A stretch of DNA of 19,659 nucleotides from JBMYZL01 sp965661765 (GCA_965661765.1 CBFIFE010000053.1:1-19659); one strand, 5' to 3'. Numbered from the stretch's first letter, positions 6,567-14,079 are shown. Translations and numbers: made by a program. The notes: a model not told the origin generated them from the sequence alone.

Positions 6567-7724
6567 TCAGTTGACTGGCAGAAAAGCGTGCTCGAGCAGC
6601 TCGAACTCCACGCGGCGGTTTTGGCGACGCCCGTCCGCAGTGGCGTTGTCGGCAGTGGGCAATCGACTGCCGTGATAGGACAACTTGAGGCGATTCGGAT
6701 CCACGCCTGCACGGGCCAAATGGTCCATGACCGCTCGTGCACGCCGCTCGCTCAGCGCGAGGTTGTACCCATCAGGACCGACAATGTCGGTGTGGCCATT
6801 GACCTCCATGACGATGAAGCGGTTGGTGCGCATGGTGTGGGCGATTTGGTCCAATTGCGCGATGGCATCCGCGTCCAAGGCTGAGGAATCAAAGGCGAAC
6901 AGGACGCTCGACAGCGTCACGCGCTCCTTCAAGAAAACCTGCCAAGGCGGATCCGTGGCTTCTGCAGCATACGTCCGGTTGAGGCAGGTGCACTCCTCCG
7001 GAGAATGCACAGGGCGAACTTCGGCTGCATCGACATAGACGTAGGACCACATGCTGGTTTCGCCGGTGGCGTCAGCGCGTTCGAGCACGCGCGTTTCTTC
7101 AGGACCCGCAAAACTCCCCAAGGTCAACCAACGCTCACCGCCTCGGGCTTGGTAAGCATCGCTCAGCAAGATCCAAGAATATCGGTCACTGAGCATGTGC
7201 AGGGCCGGGTTGTCGACGGCTGGCGAAATGTCTTTCAAGAGGCCCTCCCCTTTTCCCTTCGGAACTTTTTCGGTGAGGGCTGCCCCCATGCGATCGGTGA
7301 CCAGCCGACCGCCATCGGCGGCCATCACCCACCACGACACGCAAACCCACTCGCCCGCAACGAGATCGCGGGTCATTTTCGTGGTCAAGTACTCCCGATA
7401 GCTGGGCTTGGACGCAGAGTGCAAAACGACACCGGCATAGGCCTCGCCATCCACCGGTGGGGCTTCCCCGAAAACGTTTCGAGGCACGCCAGCCGCCGAT
7501 CCGCTTCCGGCACAGGCCGCGAAGTGATCCGACGTGCCGTCCGTCGGTTGGCGCCAGTGCTCCAGTGTCTTCAACTCCCGTTGGTTGTAACCCGATGGGC
7601 ACCAACGCTTCCATTCAAACGACCCGTCGACCAACAGATTGTCGACCTCAGAATAAGATTGGGCGTGAACCCCACTGCTCAGCAGAGAGGCGCACGCCCA
7701 AATCCAAGTGCAAATGCGATGCAA
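6567..7724 (-). CDS. OmpA-family outer-membrane/peptidoglycan-binding protein
   Basis: A 385-residue exported protein. The N-terminus (residues 1-21, ending SSGVHAQ) is a signal peptide. Residues about 25-230 form a domain beginning LLVDGSFE, a jelly-roll-like module often found in Bacteroidota ahead of OmpA domains. Residues about 268-378 are an OmpA C-terminal domain with FAFDSSAL, the peptidoglycan-binding block NGHTDIVGPDGYNLALSERRA and RRVEFEL. The start codon appears to be TTG: no ATG lies between the preceding in-frame stop and the signal peptide. Only 10 nt separate it from the related gene upstream (7735-8916), so the two are likely co-transcribed. A structural role linking outer membrane and cell wall is inferred from the domain; no specific ligand is evident. 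Confidence 0.83.
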   Translation of the reverse strand: MHRICTWIWACASLLSSGVHAQSYSEVDNLLVDGSFEWKRWCPSGYNQRELKTLEHWRQPTDGTSDHFAACAGSGSAAGVPRNVFGEAPPVDGEAYAGVVLHSASKPSYREYLTTKMTRDLVAGEWVCVSWWVMAADGGRLVTDRMGAALTEKVPKGKGEGLLKDISPAVDNPALHMLSDRYSWILLSDAYQARGGERWLTLGSFAGPEETRVLERADATGETSMWSYVYVDAAEVRPVHSPEECTCLNRTYAAEATDPPWQVFLKERVTLSSVLFAFDSSALDADAIAQLDQIAHTMRTNRFIVMEVNGHTDIVGPDGYNLALSERRARAVMDHLARAGVDPNRLKLSYHGSRLPTADNATADGRRQNRRVEFELLEHAFLPVN

Positions 7725-7734
7725 CGCCGGCGGG

Positions 7735-8916
7735 TTAGCGAATCACTTCAAAGGTGACCCGTCGGTTTTGAGCGCGGCTGATTTCTGTGTCTCGGGTGGA
7801 CGCGGGATCGGTATTCTCCCGAGCGTCGACCTCCAGGCGATCCGCCCCGATGCCTTGCTCCGTCATCAAACGAACCACGTACGCTGCCCGTTTCTCGCCC
7901 AAGTCTTTGTAACGCCCATTGATTTTGCCTTCATTGAATTCATCATCGTCAGCGTGCCCAATCACCCGAATGCGCATGGACGGATTTTCCTTCATCAGCG
8001 CGACCAGCTGGTTCACGGTGCGAGTTCCTGTCGCCGTGGGTGAGCGCTTCAAGAAGGCATAGTAAACCGCCGATCCCGCCACCACATCTGCTGGTTTCAT
8101 GTTTGCATCGACAGCAAAACTGGCGCCATACACCAAATCCTCCTTGACTTCATCTGCCGCGCTGCAAACACACTGGCTCTTCGCCGTGATCGGGTAGACC
8201 TTGATGTTGTCGAGGAAATAGTACGCGTCGTTCGTTTGCGAGCCCGAAACGCCAGATGGACGGCCCATCTTCTCGTCTTCGACATCCCGATCGCCGAGGA
8301 AGTTCCCGATGATCAAAAACTCTTCTTGCCCCGTGCCGATGAACGTGCCACAAACGGTTTCCCAACCATCGCGAAACATGTGGACCTTCTTCGTCTCGTG
8401 AATGATGTCGGGGTCTCGGACGATGAGCCCGGTGTTGTTTTGGTCTATTTTTCGATCACTCAACAAAGCCCCGATGCCATTCACAGCATAACGGCTCATG
8501 TCGCTCAGCGAAATATCAAACGAAACGCAGTACAACTGGTTTTTCTCCAAGTTGTCAAGCAATTCAATCTCATAGTAATTGCGGCTTGAACGCGGATCTT
8601 TCGAATAAGCGCACAAACCTGCGCAAACCATGCCATCTGCAGGTTCAACAGTTCCCCGCTCATTCGTCGGCAAACTCACCTTTTCACTCTTCATGCCCTC
8701 GGCATACAAATCGAGCAAAGCATCGGTCGCCCCAAACCAATCATCACAATACATCTCCAACTCCCCCGGCTTCTTCAACCGCTTCAAATCGGCATTCTCA
8801 AAGCTTCCATTGGGCACCAGGTTGTCGGAATCATCCTGCGCAGCGGCCTCAAAAGCCGGCATTGCCGCCAAAGCACCCGCCACCATCAGGGCACCAATCT
8901 TCACATCGTGGATCAT
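7735..8916 (-). CDS. OmpA-family protein with divergent peptidoglycan-binding motif
   Basis: A 393-residue exported protein with the same architecture as its downstream neighbour: a signal peptide (IHDVKIGALMVAGALAAMP, cleavage near AAAQ), an N-terminal domain beginning LVPNGSFE, and a C-terminal OmpA-like domain (about residues 270-392). The OmpA block is divergent: the usual GHTD-x-x-G is GHADDDEFNEGKINGRY with a longer loop, although the following LGEKRAAYV keeps the conserved Arg. ATG 8916 gives the most typical signal peptide. ATG 8943 is in frame 9 codons upstream and sits right after a TACTTTTG element, so it is a real alternative. The gene lies about 140 nt downstream of holA on the same strand and is probably transcribed from its own promoter together with the second OmpA gene. 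Confidence 0.82.
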   Translation of the reverse strand: MIHDVKIGALMVAGALAAMPAFEAAAQDDSDNLVPNGSFENADLKRLKKPGELEMYCDDWFGATDALLDLYAEGMKSEKVSLPTNERGTVEPADGMVCAGLCAYSKDPRSSRNYYEIELLDNLEKNQLYCVSFDISLSDMSRYAVNGIGALLSDRKIDQNNTGLIVRDPDIIHETKKVHMFRDGWETVCGTFIGTGQEEFLIIGNFLGDRDVEDEKMGRPSGVSGSQTNDAYYFLDNIKVYPITAKSQCVCSAADEVKEDLVYGASFAVDANMKPADVVAGSAVYYAFLKRSPTATGTRTVNQLVALMKENPSMRIRVIGHADDDEFNEGKINGRYKDLGEKRAAYVVRLMTEQGIGADRLEVDARENTDPASTRDTEISRAQNRRVTFEVIR

Positions 8917-8949
8917 TGTCTCAAACAGATTTCGTTGTTCCATTGCTGT

Positions 8950-8957
8950 CAAAAGTA
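8950..8957 (-). promoter_or_regulatory. -7 element of the OmpA gene pair
   Basis: On the minus strand TACTTTTG matches TAnnTTTG and lies 6 nt before ATG 8943 (33 nt before ATG 8916). The nearest upstream TTG is 22 nt away rather than 19-20. Confidence 0.45.
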
Positions 8958-9056
8958 AGGTTTCGCGCGGATGACTCGGCAAGAATGCAACGATGATTTG
9001 TCCGCCGGCAAGCCCGTCCAAGGTTTGTGCCAAACCCGCAACGTCCTGCCCCGCGT

Positions 9057-10073
9057 TCAGTGCAAAATCTTGAACACTGCCTCGCGCAACAACATCCCGT
9101 GGGTCGTCGTGGCGTTTTGCTGGCCCTTCGATTTGCGATCGGCATCCCGCAAGTACCCGAAAATCCGGCCTGTTTTCGCCATGTTGTAATGGCGAGCCGC
9201 AGCAGCGTACTGCTTGACGGCAAAAGGCGCACATCTCATTTCCCGCGCCGCCGCCCCTTGGCTTTTGTCCGCCAAACCATGATAAACAAACAACTTCATG
9301 AAAAAGCCCCCAAGCACCGGCAGAATCATCGCAACGGGGTGGTCCTTCGGGTTCGCCTCGAAGTAATTGACGATGCGGTTTGCCCGACCGACGTCCTTTG
9401 CCGCGAGGGCATTCTGCAATTCGAAGACATTGAAATCCTTGCTGATGCCGATGTGCTCCTCAATGTGCTCAGGGGTGATGGTTGACCCCGCTGGCAACAG
9501 AATCTTGAGCTTGGTGATTTCGTTCGCGATTTTCTTCAGGTCATTGCCCAAATGATCGGCCAGCAGGGTGGCAGACTGCGCATTGATTTGCAAACCCTCA
9601 TCGCGGATGTGGCTGCTGATCCAGTCTGCGAGCTTCCAATCTTTGACCTTTTCACTCAGAAAAAGCACACCATGGCGAGAAATGGATTTCACCGCTTTCA
9701 AGCGCGCGTCTGCCTTCTTTCCTTTGAATGCAAAGACCAAAACCGTCGTCGGCACCGGATTCTCCGCGTACCCCTCCAAGCGGGCCAGGTCGTCCTTGCG
9801 ACGCCAAGCCCCCAAATCCTGTGCCTCCTTCACCAACACCAACTGCCGATCGGCCATCATCGGAAAGCGCCTGGCGGCATCGAGGATGTCGCTGAGTTCG
9901 CTGTCCTTGCCGTAAAAAATGGATTGGTTGAAATCCTTCATCGACGCGTCCACAACCTGCTGCTCGAGCGCCGACACAAGCAAGTCAATGAAATGCGGCT
10001 CCTCCCCGTGGAGCAGGTACATCGGCTTGAACTGTCCAGCGTCAATTTCCCGGAGCAACTGTCGGTGCGGCAT
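9057..10073 (-). CDS. holA: DNA polymerase III delta subunit
   Basis: A 338-residue protein with the features of the clamp-loader delta subunit, which opens the beta sliding clamp during loading. Seen in the sequence: an N-terminal P-loop-like block YLLHGEEPHFID, then RRFPMMADRQLVLVKEAQ, the beta-binding region of the family, and the C-terminal helical collar with LKKIANEITKLKILL. The length is normal (about 330-350). An ATG five codons upstream (10088) gives the same frame. The start at 10073 is preferred because it puts the conserved block at the usual distance and a TATCTTCG element lies 4 nt before it (10078-10085). The HsdR-N gene is divergent, a pairing often seen in Bacteroidota. Confidence 0.92.
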   Translation of the reverse strand: MPHRQLLREIDAGQFKPMYLLHGEEPHFIDLLVSALEQQVVDASMKDFNQSIFYGKDSELSDILDAARRFPMMADRQLVLVKEAQDLGAWRRKDDLARLEGYAENPVPTTVLVFAFKGKKADARLKAVKSISRHGVLFLSEKVKDWKLADWISSHIRDEGLQINAQSATLLADHLGNDLKKIANEITKLKILLPAGSTITPEHIEEHIGISKDFNVFELQNALAAKDVGRANRIVNYFEANPKDHPVAMILPVLGGFFMKLFVYHGLADKSQGAAAREMRCAPFAVKQYAAAARHYNMAKTGRIFGYLRDADRKSKGQQNATTTHGMLLREAVFKILH

Positions 10074-10108
10074 GCTGCGAAGATACATTGGTTAACTTGT
10101 CGGCGAGA

Positions 10109-10606
10109 ATGGAGAGCACTCGGAATGCACAACTGCCCAGGTTGAATTTGCCTGCGCTGGATCCGCCGCCCTTGCTGCGAGGAGACCAAATCAAGTGCCT
10201 CGCCCGCCGGAGGTTTGTGAAGCTCGAACCGGAGGAATGGGTTCGCCAGCATTGGCTGGGCTGGTTGTCCACCGGCCTGAACTGCCCATTGGGCGCGATG
10301 TCCGTGGAGCATCCGCTGATCCTGAACGGCATGCGCCGGCGTGCGGATGTCTTGTGCCAAACCCCCGAGGGCCATCCACTTCTCTTGCTCGAATGCAAAG
10401 CCCCCGAAGTGAAGCTGTCACAAGGGGCGCTGGATCAGGTGTGGCGGTATGGTTTGGCCTTGCGCCCCAGCCCACCCATCATCGTGCTCAGCAACGGCCT
10501 GCACCACCAGGCATTCCAACAAAACTTCGGTGAAGCAGGGCCTCGGGCCATCCAGGAATTGCCGACTTATGATGAACTGCGACGAATGACCGCCAAGATG
10601 CCCTAA
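10109..10606 (+). CDS. HsdR N-terminal-domain protein (HSDR_N_2 type)
   Basis: A 165-residue protein containing a PD-(D/E)xK nuclease-like fold as in the N-terminus of type I restriction R subunits. Seen in the sequence: RRRAD80VL followed by LLLLE95CK97AP, the expected Asp/Glu-x-Lys triad, and QGALDQVWRYG, which is also typical. It is a short stand-alone protein lacking helicase domains, widespread in Bacteroidota next to holA, and not evidence of a restriction system here (no HsdM or HsdS). Its role is unknown. The ATG at 10109 follows a TAACTTGT promoter-like element (10093-10100). A GTG or TTG further upstream would run into holA. The stop is followed 13 nt later by the DUF5606 start, so the two are probably one operon. 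Confidence 0.85.
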   Translation: MESTRNAQLPRLNLPALDPPPLLRGDQIKCLARRRFVKLEPEEWVRQHWLGWLSTGLNCPLGAMSVEHPLILNGMRRRADVLCQTPEGHPLLLLECKAPEVKLSQGALDQVWRYGLALRPSPPIIVLSNGLHHQAFQQNFGEAGPRAIQELPTYDELRRMTAKMP

Positions 10607-10611
10607 TTTCG
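10604..10611 (+). promoter_or_regulatory. Possible -7 element of the DUF5606 gene
   Basis: TAATTTCG resembles TAnnTTTG and ends 8 nt before the ATG at 10620. The TAA of the preceding gene's stop codon forms its first three bases. It may add an internal promoter, or be chance. Confidence 0.25.
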
Positions 10612-10619
10612 CGGCCGAC

Positions 10620-11078
10620 ATGATCATTCAGAAAATCATCGCAATTGCCGGCAAGCCCGGCTTGTACGAGGTCTTGGCGACCAATCGAAACAACTTGGTC
10701 GTCGAGTCCATGCTGGACGGCAAACGCTCGAGCCTGCCGGGCACCAGCCGTGTGAGCAGTCTCGGGGACATCACCATGTACACCACCGAGGAGGACATCC
10801 TTTTGATGGAGGTGTTGAACCGGATGCACGAACACACTGGGGGAAAACCCGGCGTTTCGCACAAGGCGAGCACGGCAGAAATCCGGGCTTTCATTGACGA
10901 GATTGTGCCTGAGCTCGATCACGAGCGGGTGTTCAACTCGGATTTGAAGAAATTGGTGCAATGGTTCAATATCCTTGCGGAGAAGGAAGCTTTCCCGTTG
11001 GTTCCCGAGAAGAGCGAGGAAGAACCAGGGGACGAGGGGGACCAAGGAACCAAGGAACCAGGGGACGAGGGGGACTAG
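10620..11078 (+). CDS. DUF5606-family protein with repeat-derived C-terminal tail
   Basis: A 152-residue cytosolic protein. The opening block IIAIAGKPGLYEVLATNRNN and VESMLDGKR are characteristic of the Bacteroidota DUF5606 family, whose function is unknown. The conserved part ends near residue 130. The remaining 20 residues (EEPGDEGDQGTKEPGDEGD and flanks) are Gly/Asp/Glu/Pro-rich and are encoded by a 9-nt G-rich repeat array starting near 11021. The stop codon TAG at 11076-11078 is part of a repeat unit (GACTAGGG). The tail is therefore probably acquired by repeat invasion and is not likely to be conserved. The gene follows the HsdR-N gene by 13 nt on the same strand. Confidence 0.85.
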   Translation: MIIQKIIAIAGKPGLYEVLATNRNNLVVESMLDGKRSSLPGTSRVSSLGDITMYTTEEDILLMEVLNRMHEHTGGKPGVSHKASTAEIRAFIDEIVPELDHERVFNSDLKKLVQWFNILAEKEAFPLVPEKSEEEPGDEGDQGTKEPGDEGD

Positions 11079-11094
11079 GGGGACGAGGGGGAGG
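11021..11094 (+). repeat. 9-nt G-rich repeat array A (3' end of DUF5606 gene)
   Basis: Imperfect units such as GAACCAGGG, GACGAGGGG, GGACCAAGG and GACTAGGGG are arranged in tandem with a period near 9. The array begins inside the DUF5606 reading frame and continues about 16 nt past its stop codon. The G-rich strand is the sense strand. Runs of three to five G with short spacers give G-quadruplex potential. Confidence 0.85.
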
Positions 11095-11108
11095 TGGTTG
11101 TTTGACGG

Positions 11109-11231
11109 TTAGAAATCGGCGTAGAGGTAACTGACGTCGCCGCCTTCGGGCACCATCAACAAGGCAATTGCGGCAGTCAAAGAAAGGATGACGATGACCA
11201 AAGCACGGGCGGTGGGTCGCAGCGACTTCAT
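11109..11231 (-). CDS. DltX-like acyl-shuttle membrane microprotein
   Basis: A 40-residue single-pass membrane protein. It has a short basic N-terminus (K2, R5, R9), one hydrophobic segment (about residues 10-27) and a short exported tail ending Y-L-Y-A-D-F. DltX, the microprotein of the Gram-positive teichoic acid D-alanylation complex, ends in a similar hexapeptide (FIYNEF type), whose third-position Tyr carries the acyl group between the MBOAT DltB and DltD. Here the matching residue is Tyr37. The gene starts inside the stop codon of a DltD-like gene (ATGA, 11228-11231), which itself follows an MBOAT gene, so gene order and size also fit. The function is inferred from motif plus context. 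That it is translated is supported by the overlap and the motif but not proven. Confidence 0.72.
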   Translation of the reverse strand: MKSLRPTARALVIVILSLTAAIALLMVPEGGDVSYLYADF

Positions 11232-12310
11232 GGTTGCAATTTCGGAAGCCCCAGGGATTGACGCAAACGCTGAGCGATCAGAAATGCCCCGTATGAACTG
11301 ATGTGTTGGTGGTCGTTGAAGGCGCCAGGGATTTCTCCAATGTCCGAACAATCCAAATGGCGCACCTCTAAATCATCCAGCAATTGCCGCAAATGCGCCT
11401 GCAAGTTGTGAGAGGCAGCGAGCGCAGAGGGGTCGTGGTGGCGAATGAAAGGCAGATTTGCAGGCCCCAAAACGATGGTGAGCCGGATGTCCAGGCGGTC
11501 GCAAGCGTCGACAAAAGCGCGGAGTTCGGCATCCCGGAAGGGCGCTTGGCCCGCAGGACGCGCCGGCGAAAACCAATCAGGATGCGCAAAGGTGCGCAAG
11601 GCACCCGTCTCCAGGTCGATGTTCGTGTCAGGGGCCAGCGGCAATTGGCCGCGCCATGGGGTCAAGGGCGCGAAGGTTTGGTCGAATTCCCGAGGGCTGA
11701 AGTGCCATCGGAGGTCTTGAAACCATGGACGACGCGCAGAACGAAGCGCCGGCCCAGGGTGCCAGCGATCGAGAACCGGCAACGCGTTGAGGACGGGGTG
11801 GGCGAGGTCGGGGTGGGGATCGCGGATTTGGCGCAAGCCCGAAGGCGTCGCATAGCGAAGCCAGTATTCAGGCTCAATATCAGCGAGTTGCGCATTCCAA
11901 TACACCGGATTGAGGAAGTAGACCAAATCCACCCCCGACCACTCCCCCGCCGCCGCCCACATCCAGGGCAGGTGCACGCCAGCCGTACGACCAGCCCCGG
12001 CCAAAACGGCCGCCCGGGGTCCATCGGCATTCAAGAAATCTGGCCAATTCCCATCGGCCAGCGTCGTCGTCTCCGAAGTTCCCATGCACAGCACGCCGCC
12101 GTGCCCCCGAAGCGAACGGACAAAGTGCCGCGTCAAAGTGGTGTCGATGTGCCTGAACGGCAAGCCGGAGCGAATGCGCAGCGCTGTCGCCGGAGGCTGC
12201 GGCGCGAACGCCGGAATGACCCGATCCCCCACAAGCAGGAGCAGGAGGGTGAAGGCGAGGGAGGTTTGGCCCAAACGCACAAGCAGCTTCATCGGATGCA
12301 CCGGCTTCAT
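11228..12310 (-). CDS. DltD/SGNH-like membrane-anchored transferase
   Basis: A 360-residue protein with an N-terminal membrane anchor (about residues 15-30) and an exported domain. Seen in the sequence: a nucleophile block MGTSE (Ser79, like GSSE of DltD) and a C-terminal D333-x-x-H336 in FNDHQHISSYGAF, together the SGNH Ser/Asp/His set. DltD-type proteins take an acyl group and transfer it to the final envelope polymer. The start at 12310 makes a 4-nt ATGA overlap with the MBOAT stop, mirroring the overlap at its own 3' end with the microprotein gene. An in-frame ATG at 12337 would add nine residues. The polymer accepting the acyl group is unknown. The protein resembles the two plus-strand SGNH-like proteins at 15653-17871. 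Confidence 0.78.
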   Translation of the reverse strand: MKPVHPMKLLVRLGQTSLAFTLLLLLVGDRVIPAFAPQPPATALRIRSGLPFRHIDTTLTRHFVRSLRGHGGVLCMGTSETTTLADGNWPDFLNADGPRAAVLAGAGRTAGVHLPWMWAAAGEWSGVDLVYFLNPVYWNAQLADIEPEYWLRYATPSGLRQIRDPHPDLAHPVLNALPVLDRWHPGPALRSARRPWFQDLRWHFSPREFDQTFAPLTPWRGQLPLAPDTNIDLETGALRTFAHPDWFSPARPAGQAPFRDAELRAFVDACDRLDIRLTIVLGPANLPFIRHHDPSALAASHNLQAHLRQLLDDLEVRHLDCSDIGEIPGAFNDHQHISSYGAFLIAQRLRQSLGLPKLQP

Positions 12311-13601
12311 GAGAGTCGAATGGGGTAGTGAAACCAAAACCAGCCAGCCGTCACAAAGCTGAATGTCAACAACATGGACGCAAAATCATATCCTCGTCCG
12401 TGGGCCCACACCGGCCGCCATCGCTCGCGCCAAAACTTGCCGATGGCGAGTCCCGCCCCGTGCCAAAGCCCCCATACCGCGAAGTTCAACGCGCTGCCGT
12501 GCCACAGCCCGCAGAGCAAAAAAGTCCACAGGTACGCCACAACGGTCACCACATCGCGGCGGGCGGCCAATGCCTCCCAGCGGTTCAGGCGCACCAAGGT
12601 GGGCTTGAAGACGTAGCGCCGAAGAAAATCGGAAAAACTGATGTGCCAACGGCGCCAGAAATCGGCCAAACTCGTCGCCAAATAGGGCGTCCGAAAGTTC
12701 TCCGGCAACCGAAACCCCAAGGCCCTTCCGACGCCGATCGCAATGTCCGAGTATCCGCTGAAATCGAACAGGATGTACGCCGAATAAGCGAGCAGGCTTG
12801 CGGCCATGGCAGGCCCCCCCTCCCACCCCGTCGCTTCCTCCACCACAGCCACGTCCATCGCCCATGGCCGAACGAGCGGAACGAGCAAGAGGGTTTTCGC
12901 AGCCCCGAGCACCACTCGACCCGCGCCGTACATCACCCAGGCAAATTCCACCCGACGCGGCCGGTGATGGGCGCTGTGGTGGAAATTGGGGTAGGTGTCA
13001 ATCGGTCCCGCGAGGAAGGTGGGGAAGAAAAAAATGTAGTTCAGGAAGGTGATGGGGTGGGCGACTGGGATTTGGCCTTTTCTGTTTTCCACAAGCCAAT
13101 GCACCATGCGAAACAAGATGTACGACAGCCCGACCCGCTCCACCGATAGCAATGGCCCCTCGAGCGCCGGCACCCACCCGCGAAGCCAAGCGTCCGAGCG
13201 CAGGGCGAAGAGGGCGATGATCGCCGCGAGAACGATGGAGGAACCAGGGGGACTAGGGAGACTAGGGAGACGATGGAGACTAGGGAGACTAGGGGGGCGA
13301 GGGGGTCGGCGGGACGGGCGGGGTCGGCGGGACGGGCGGGGTCGGCGGGACGGGCGGGACGGGCGGGACGGGCGGGGTCGGCGGGACGGGCGGGACGGGC
13401 TGCGAGGTAAACCAACAAAGACAGGACGGCCAAAACGATCAACGTATGCTCCCCGATGATGGTCAAAAGGACAAGGGCGTTGATGACCAGCAGCCCCGCT
13501 TGCCGAAGCACTGGCCGGTCCGGCGCGAAGACGCGAAGCGCCCCAAAAGCCAGCAATGCCGCCAGCACACCCACGAACGTCTCGTATCCCTCGAAAAGCA
13601 T
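12307..13601 (-). CDS. MBOAT acyltransferase (DltB/AlgI-like), frame broken at repeat array
   Basis: A multi-pass membrane O-acyltransferase of about 430 residues. The N-terminal part (13601 to about 13400) starts MLFEGYETFVGVL and encodes three hydrophobic segments in one frame. The rest (about 13240 to 12307) is in another frame and carries the MBOAT hallmarks: FFPTFLAGPI, YSAYILFDFSGYSDIAIG, DFWRRWHISFSDFLR and LLCGLWHGSALNFAVWG, with both conserved histidines. Between them lies about 160 nt of 9-nt repeat that would encode ARP/ADP and LVS tripeptides. One extra base, or two fewer, within the array would join the frames. The gene may be a pseudogene, phase-variable by slippage in a G6 or G5 run (13292-13297, 13301-13305), or affected by a sequencing error. 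MBOATs move acyl groups across the membrane to an exported acceptor, here plausibly the microprotein. Confidence 0.75.
13240..13400 (+). repeat. 9-nt repeat array B inside the MBOAT gene
   Basis: On the plus strand the first part has GACTAGGGA-type units (with one GACGATGGA) and the second part has GGGTCGGCG/GGACGGGCG units, all in 9-nt steps. The array separates the sequences encoding VYLAA and SSIVLAAI of the MBOAT protein. The C-rich strand is the coding strand here, unlike the other three arrays. It contains a G6 (13292-13297) and a G5 (13301-13305) homopolymer. Confidence 0.88.
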
Positions 13602-13606
13602 GGTGG

Positions 13607-13614
13607 CGAAGATA
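13607..13614 (-). promoter_or_regulatory. -7 element of the MBOAT operon
   Basis: On the minus strand TATCTTCG ends 5 nt before the ATG at 13601. It differs from TAnnTTTG at one position. No TTG lies 19-20 nt upstream. It marks the likely start of the MBOAT-DltD-microprotein transcript. Confidence 0.35.
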
Positions 13615-13725
13615 GGGGGAGGAACGGGGTCGATTTCGGCCGGAGTGGACCGAGGGAACTTGCTGGAAATTGGCGGAACTTGCGCGGAAAATGCTGCGGC
13701 ACAACCGCGAGAAAACCCTGACGCC

Positions 13726-14079
13726 ATGGAAGAACAATTCCCTCCCTGCCCCAAATGCCAGTCCGATTTCACTTACCCGACAGGCGAATTGTTGACTTGT
13801 CCGAATTGTTTTCATGAATGGGGCCAAATGGATTTGGCCTCAGAAGAACGTCCTTCGCAAGACCCAGAAGGCACCTTCGACGCGAACGGCAACCCATTGC
13901 ACAACGGCGACACGGTCATCGTTGTCAAAGACTTGCCCGTCAAAGGAGCGCCAAAGCCTGTCAAAGCCGGCACCAAAGTGAAGAACATTCGCCTGGTCGA
14001 CGGGGACCATGACATTGCTTGTAAGATTGAGGGGTTTGGTGCGATGGGGCTCAAATCCGAGTTTGTCCGGAAAGCATAG
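13726..14079 (+). CDS. yjdM: PhnA/YjdM-family zinc-ribbon protein
   Basis: A 117-residue protein with an N-terminal zinc ribbon (Cys8-x2-Cys11 and Cys25-x2-Cys28, CPKC...CPNC) followed by a conserved beta-rich domain (GTFDANGNPLHNGDTVIVV, VKAGTKVKNIRLVDGDHDI, MGLKSEFVRK). This is the PhnA family, named for the E. coli phosphonate region but not shown to act on phosphonates; its cellular role is unclear. The length is normal (about 110 residues). The ATG at 13726 places the first Cys pair at the usual position. It is divergent from the MBOAT operon by about 125 nt. A repeat array begins at its stop codon. Confidence 0.9.
   Translation: MEEQFPPCPKCQSDFTYPTGELLTCPNCFHEWGQMDLASEERPSQDPEGTFDANGNPLHNGDTVIVVKDLPVKGAPKPVKAGTKVKNIRLVDGDHDIACKIEGFGAMGLKSEFVRKA

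Noticed and set aside
10109..10606. Restriction-modification system
   Set aside because: Only an HsdR N-terminal-like domain is present; helicase, methylase and specificity genes are absent, and this stand-alone protein is common beside holA.
12328..13149. 273-residue plus-strand open frame opposite the MBOAT gene
   Set aside because: The minus strand carries the MBOAT motifs with both conserved histidines; the plus-strand product has no motif.
13240..13400. Programmed -1 ribosomal frameshift within the MBOAT array
   Set aside because: The direction would fit, but no heptamer allows re-pairing of both tRNAs, and no following stem or pseudoknot stands out.
13602..13827. Extension of the MBOAT catalytic frame upstream to 13827
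   Set aside because: This segment is antisense to the PhnA gene and encodes no membrane segments. The real N-terminus starts at 13601 in another frame.
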